Origin: Pseudomonadota bacterium
GTDB lineage: Bacteria > SAR324 > NAC60-12
Direction: 5' to 3'
Length of the DNA: 9,746 bases
Assembly (NCBI GenBank): GCA_014381795.1
Contig: JACNKY010000204.1
Location: 1-9,746, forward strand
Positions within the stretch are counted from its first letter, which is position 1. Each line of letters starts with the position of its first letter. Of this stretch, positions 6,011 through 9,746 are shown piece by piece. The position numbers were made by a program, and so were the translations under genes. The notes beneath the pieces are model-generated. The model worked only from the letters and a program-made list of their open reading frames with translations, did not search any database and had not been told where the DNA came from.

Positions 6011-7175
6011 CCAATTTTGAGTTAACCCAACAGCCATTATTATCAGCAGATTCTACACAAGCTTCAATAAACTTTACTCCGTGAGCACCATCTTCTAAAG
6101 TGGGAAAATCCAAACTTAGTTGATCCGGTGTTTCCCCTGAAAGCTTGGCTAGGAGTACTTCCGCAAAATCTGAATAGATATTGCTGAACGCTTCAAAGTA
6201 ACCTTCCGGATGTCCGGCTCCCACACGCAACAAACGTTTAGCTGGAGGGTGGAGTTCAGGAGAATCTAGTTCTAATATTCGCTGGGTCTGTCCCAATGGA
6301 GAAAGAAACAATTGATTTGGACGCTCCTGATGCCATTCAATTCCGGCTTTAGACCCGAAAACCCGGATTGCCAAACCATGGCGATGTCCTATGGCAACAC
6401 CGCTGGCCCATAAATATCCGGCTGCACCTTTTTCAAAACGGAGCAAAACATGTGCGTTGTCTTCCAGTATTCTTCCTTTAACAAAGCATTGCCGGTCAGC
6501 TGCAACTTCTTGAACCTGCTGTTTGGTGATGAATGTCGCTAGATGCAAAGCATGAGCACCAACATCTCCCAAAACGAAAGTATCTCCAGACGTTTTTGGA
6601 TCGTTTCGCCAGGCGGCCCCTTCGCTATGTTGTTCAACAGCTGTGGCACAATTTCCATGCGCAAATTCTGTCTGTACGACCCTGATCTCCCCTAGTTCTC
6701 CAGCTTCCACCATGGCCCTTGCTTGTCTGACCATTGGATAACCGCTATAGCCGTACATGGATGCACAAAGGACGTCTTTCTCTTTAGCCAGCCTCATCAA
6801 TTCAAGTGCATCGTCTGTGTTTGTCGTAATCGGTTTTTCCAGAATAACGTTAACCCCAGATTCAATAAATGTTTTTGCTATTTTGTAGTGCGTACTATTG
6901 GGAGTCATTACTCCAACGACTTGAATCATGTCTTCGCGAGATGTTTCTGCTTTCGCCATCTGAAGATAGTCTGCATACGTTCGATCTGGATCCAAGCCCA
7001 ATGATTTGCCATATTGTTGTCCACGCTCTTTATCAATGTCAAAGGCTCCAGCGACAAGTTGAAAATAGCTGTCTCGTCTCATTGCGGCCCTATGACTGTC
7101 TCCAATTTGGCTTGTTACTCCTCCTCCGACCATTCCATAACGTAGTGGGGGGTTGTTGTGAAATCGGTTGCTCAT
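5997..7175 (-). CDS. Gfo/Idh/MocA family dehydrogenase, inositol-cluster type
   Basis: The 392-residue protein is a Gfo/Idh/MocA oxidoreductase. Seen: RYGMVGGGVTSQIGDSHR at 12-29 (a glycine-rich nucleotide loop with the G-G-G form and a following H-R typical of this branch), LEKPITTN at 112-119 with Lys114, GDVGAHALH at 203-211 giving Asp204 and His208 of the D-x3-H pair, and a complete C-terminus (FPTLEDGAHGVKFIEACVES). It is longer than IolG and only distantly similar to the other two dehydrogenases here. Enzymes of this branch often sit in iol clusters and are plausible scyllo- or other inositol-isomer dehydrogenases, but the substrate is inferred from context only. The ATG directly follows the iolE stop (TAAATG) with a Shine-Dalgarno AGGA (7185-7182) at 6 nt, so the two genes are co-translated from one transcript. 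Confidence 0.9.
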   Translation of the reverse strand: MSNRFHNNPPLRYGMVGGGVTSQIGDSHRAAMRRDSYFQLVAGAFDIDKERGQQYGKSLGLDPDRTYADYLQMAKAETSREDMIQVVGVMTPNSTHYKIAKTFIESGVNVILEKPITTNTDDALELMRLAKEKDVLCASMYGYSGYPMVRQARAMVEAGELGEIRVVQTEFAHGNCATAVEQHSEGAAWRNDPKTSGDTFVLGDVGAHALHLATFITKQQVQEVAADRQCFVKGRILEDNAHVLLRFEKGAAGYLWASGVAIGHRHGLAIRVFGSKAGIEWHQERPNQLFLSPLGQTQRILELDSPELHPPAKRLLRVGAGHPEGYFEAFSNIYSDFAEVLLAKLSGETPDQLSLDFPTLEDGAHGVKFIEACVESADNNGCWVNSKLDDSI

Positions 7176-8069
7176 TTATATTCCTGTATGTTCACGAATA
7201 AAAGTTCTAGCTTTTTTAGCATATTCCAAAGGATTCGCCTTGTCTGGGTCTTGTTCTGCTTCTACCACAAACCAACCTTGATAATTATTGTCTGCGAGAG
7301 CTTGAAAAATTGAATCATAGTCGATGCAACCGTCACCCGGAACTGTAAAAACACCAGCCTTAACCGATTCCAGAAAGCTTAGTTTGTTTTTTTTAACCTC
7401 ATCAAGTACAGGTTGACGAATATCTTTTAGATGCACATTTCGTATGCGTGAACCATACTTTTGAACCATTGTCAATGGATTTCCTCCCGAGTAGTAGGAG
7501 TGTCCGGTGTCCACAAGAAGGTGAACCAAATCAGGATCCGTCATTTCCATGATTCTATCAGTTTCTTCAGAACCCTGAATCATTGTCCCCATGTGATAGT
7601 GATAGGCGATCACCATATCATTTTTTCGGGCCATTTCACCAACACGGTTTAATCCTTCAGCGACCTGCAGCCATTGTTCATCGGAATATTTCGGACGATC
7701 AAATACATACCCTGATGTCATTTGAATACAATGTCCACATTCACAAATATTTACAACTTTTGCTCCCAATGCTTTAAGAAAATTCATATGCTCTACAAAA
7801 TTTTTGACTGTTTCTTCGGTTCGTCCTTCTTCACTGAAAAAGGTACTAAACCATGCTGATGAAATTTGTAGACCTCGATTTTCTAAAGCTGATTTTAGCA
7901 CAGCAGGGTCTTTTGGATATTTATTCCCAATTTCACTACCGGTATATCCCGCAGCTGCCATTTCATCAATACATTGCTCGAAGGTAATGTGTCCTCCTAG
8001 TTCAGGTAGGTCATCGTTGGTCCATGCTATGGGTGCTATAGACAATTGTATGGAGTTTTTTGAAAACAT
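7176..8069 (-). CDS. iolE: Myo-inosose-2 dehydratase
   Basis: The 297-residue TIM-barrel protein of the xylose-isomerase-like (AP endonuclease 2) family matches IolE, which removes water from 2-keto-myo-inositol to give 3D-(3,5/4)-trihydroxycyclohexane-1,2-dione for IolD. Seen: the near-signature IAPIAWTNDDLPELGG at 11-26, SAWFSTFF at 71-78, HYHMGT at 157-162, LLVDTGH at 184-190 and NVHLKDIR at 211-218 (metal-binding acidic and histidine residues Asp187, His190, His213 and Asp216 are candidates), and VVEAEQDPDKANPLEYAKKA at 268-287 with Glu270/Glu272. Length is normal for the family. The ATG has a Shine-Dalgarno AAAGG (8080-8076) at 6 nt. It follows iolD after 43 bp and abuts the next dehydrogenase gene. 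Confidence 0.95.
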   Translation of the reverse strand: MFSKNSIQLSIAPIAWTNDDLPELGGHITFEQCIDEMAAAGYTGSEIGNKYPKDPAVLKSALENRGLQISSAWFSTFFSEEGRTEETVKNFVEHMNFLKALGAKVVNICECGHCIQMTSGYVFDRPKYSDEQWLQVAEGLNRVGEMARKNDMVIAYHYHMGTMIQGSEETDRIMEMTDPDLVHLLVDTGHSYYSGGNPLTMVQKYGSRIRNVHLKDIRQPVLDEVKKNKLSFLESVKAGVFTVPGDGCIDYDSIFQALADNNYQGWFVVEAEQDPDKANPLEYAKKARTFIREHTGI

Positions 8070-8082
8070 AAAAAACCTTTAA

Positions 8083-8115
8083 TAAAGTTGCAAATAATAT
8101 TGTAAATTAACTTTA
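8083..8115. repeat. Short AT-rich inverted repeat between iolD and iolE
   Basis: TAAAGTT at 8083-8089 is the reverse complement of AACTTTA at 8109-8115, with a 19-nt AT-rich spacer. One arm includes the iolD stop codon and the other lies just upstream of the iolE ribosome site. The stem is short and weak and lacks a T-tract, so it is not a standard terminator. A role in RNA processing between the two genes, or chance, are both possible. Confidence 0.2.
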
Positions 8116-9746
8116 GTATGCCCTAGCTTTCCGAATTCCTTCAGACATTTTAAGATTTGAATCAGTCGTTGTTTCACAATTGGAAACCTCCGGAATACCT
8201 ACTCGCCACCAACTATGATAGCCACCTGTCATTGTACCGGGAAGTACTTTTACTTCTATCAGCGTTGATACATCTTCGTTTCTAGTTGTTTGCAGTAATT
8301 CTTTAAACTCACTAACGTTGTTCGCAAAAAAGGATTTAACCCCTAAAGCTTCTGCGTATTTTTTGAAATCAACTGGTGTAATTTCACCTGTAAGTCGATC
8401 AGATTTTTTATCTCTGTAGCGGAACTCATTCCCAAAGCCCTCGCTGCCGTGCTCCATTTGCAAATTCCTTATGCACTGATAGCCTGAATTATCTAAGAGG
8501 ACCACATTGATTTTGACATGTTCTTTGAGCGCAGTAAGAATTTCGGTATGGAGCATCAAATAACTTCCATCCCCGACTATGACGTAGAGTTCACCTTGAT
8601 CCATCGCCAGCTTTGCACCAAGTCCTCCGGCAACTTCATAGCCCATGCAGGAATAGCCGTATTCCATGTGGTAGCTCTTGGGCAACTCTGAGCGCCACAA
8701 CCGATGCAAATCTCCCGGCAAACTGCCTGCAGCACAAAGGATTACATCTTCCGGAGCCATGAATTCGTTGAGTGCTCCTACAATCAAAGTTTGTACATTG
8801 CCCTCTTCAGAAGTTAATTGATAAAGCCGGTCTACCTCGACATTCCATTCCGATTGCAATTGAGAGATCAGTTCGCGGTATTCCAGGCTGGTTTGATAAC
8901 CCACTGTTTGGAGTGCGTCTTTCAGTGATTCCAATCCGGATTTCGCATCGGCTTGTAAGGCAACACTGTCCATTTTGAGACCATCGTATTGACTAATGTT
9001 GAGGTGCAACAATTTTACATCTGGACTAAATATCTGTTTTGAGGCCGTCGTGAAATCTTGCAGCCGCGATCCGACCACAAAAACCACATCAGCATCCTTC
9101 GCTATTAAATTAGCTGCTGAAGTTCCAGTGACACCAATCGCACCGACGCTCATCGAGTCTTTCCAACTCATTGCACTTTTACCAGCTTGTGTTTCACCCA
9201 CGGGAATACCAAAGGTTTCAGCAAAATCACGGAGAGTGTCTGCTGCTTGTGAATAATGAACACCTCCTCCTGCTATGATGAGCGGATTTTTCGCTTTGCT
9301 CAAAAGTGTAGCCGCTTCATGAAGTGGCCTTTGATTTAAAGGTCGTCGATCTATATGCCAGATCCGCTTTGCCAAAAAATAATCAGGGTAATCATAAGCT
9401 TCTGCTTGAGTATCTTGCGGCAAACAAAGTGTTACTGCGCCAGTTTCCACAGGGTCAGTCAACACACGCATGGCATTCAGTACAGCAACCATTAACTGTT
9501 CCGGACGTTCGATGTGATCCCAATAACGACTGACGGGTTTGAAAGCGCTGTTTGCATTGATCGTGTGATCCCACGGAGTTTCTATTTGTTGCAGCACAGG
9601 GTCTGGCTGACGTGAGGAAAATGAGTCTCCTGGCAAAAGTAATACTGGAATACGGTTTACGGTGGCGGTAGCTGCTCCGGTAATCATGTTTGTGGCTCCA
9701 GGACCAATCGAGCTGGTGCAAGCATAAATCCCCAACCGGTTCTTCT
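8113..9746 (-). CDS. iolD: 3D-(3,5/4)-trihydroxycyclohexane-1,2-dione hydrolase, partial, N-terminus outside window
   Basis: This thiamine-diphosphate-dependent enzyme opens the inositol-derived ring to 5-deoxy-D-glucuronate. The frame is open to the window edge. The apparent first residue at 9735 is only an internal TTG codon, and coding runs upstream of it (KNRLGIYACT), so roughly the first 80-100 residues of a protein usually near 620-640 aa are missing. Residues counted from 9735: TSSIGPGATNMITGAATAT at 7-25 and IPVLLLPGD at 29-37 of the N-terminal ThDP (PYR) domain, a central domain around 150-270, and the PP domain with the cofactor and magnesium motif GDGS at 388-391 and LLDN ending at 416. 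The C-terminal YHSWWRVGIPEVS at 506-518 is characteristic of IolD rather than acetolactate synthase. It is the first cluster gene seen in the window; iolE follows after 43 bp. Confidence 0.96.
   Translation of the reverse strand, partial: KNRLGIYACTSSIGPGATNMITGAATATVNRIPVLLLPGDSFSSRQPDPVLQQIETPWDHTINANSAFKPVSRYWDHIERPEQLMVAVLNAMRVLTDPVETGAVTLCLPQDTQAEAYDYPDYFLAKRIWHIDRRPLNQRPLHEAATLLSKAKNPLIIAGGGVHYSQAADTLRDFAETFGIPVGETQAGKSAMSWKDSMSVGAIGVTGTSAANLIAKDADVVFVVGSRLQDFTTASKQIFSPDVKLLHLNISQYDGLKMDSVALQADAKSGLESLKDALQTVGYQTSLEYRELISQLQSEWNVEVDRLYQLTSEEGNVQTLIVGALNEFMAPEDVILCAAGSLPGDLHRLWRSELPKSYHMEYGYSCMGYEVAGGLGAKLAMDQGELYVIVGDGSYLMLHTEILTALKEHVKINVVLLDNSGYQCIRNLQMEHGSEGFGNEFRYRDKKSDRLTGEITPVDFKKYAEALGVKSFFANNVSEFKELLQTTRNEDVSTLIEVKVLPGTMTGGYHSWWRVGIPEVSNCETTTDSNLKMSEGIRKARAY

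Noticed and set aside
9733..9735. TTG at 9735 as the start of iolD.
   Set aside because: The frame continues upstream to the window edge with coding sequence, and the protein begins in the middle of the N-terminal ThDP domain, so this codon is internal.

Overview
The window is one long stretch of a myo-inositol catabolism (iol) gene cluster. Every convincing gene lies on the minus strand, so transcription runs from high to low coordinates. In that order it holds iolD (5' end outside the window), iolE, a Gfo/Idh/MocA dehydrogenase, a doubtful 57-codon ORF, a second Gfo/Idh/MocA dehydrogenase, a 192-bp gap, iolC, iolB, a class II aldolase of the IolJ type, a 201-bp gap, a phytanoyl-CoA-dioxygenase-like (PhyH) oxygenase, and an iolG-like inositol 2-dehydrogenase whose 3' end lies outside the window. 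No tRNA, rRNA, CRISPR array, insertion sequence or clear rho-independent terminator was seen.

The genes cover almost the whole route. IolG oxidises myo-inositol to 2-keto-myo-inositol (scyllo-inosose). IolE dehydrates this to 3D-(3,5/4)-trihydroxycyclohexane-1,2-dione, and IolD opens the ring to 5-deoxy-glucuronate. IolB isomerises that to 5-dehydro-2-deoxy-gluconate, IolC phosphorylates it, and the aldolase splits the phosphate ester into dihydroxyacetone phosphate and malonate semialdehyde. IolA (malonate semialdehyde dehydrogenase), a transporter and a regulator are not in the window. The two extra Gfo/Idh/MocA proteins and the PhyH protein are not part of the textbook pathway. They probably let the cell feed other inositol isomers or derivatives into the route, but that is inference.

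Region by region: 9746-5997 is the tightly packed iolD-iolE-dehydrogenase block. 5996-4721 holds a small ORF and the second dehydrogenase. 4720-4529 is a gap containing a stop-interrupted reading frame that resembles the C-terminus of IolD. 4528-1853 is the tight iolC-iolB-aldolase block. 1852-1652 is a gap with another stop-interrupted coding-like stretch. 1651-1 holds the PhyH gene and iolG. The compact blocks separated by scruffy gaps suggest a cluster put together by rearrangement or trimmed by gene loss.

The organism is probably a Gram-negative bacterium, possibly marine or environmental, with a moderately AT-rich genome. Clusters mixing iol genes, several Gfo/Idh/MocA proteins and PhyH-type oxygenases are familiar from such bacteria. 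The phylum cannot be fixed from sequence reading alone.
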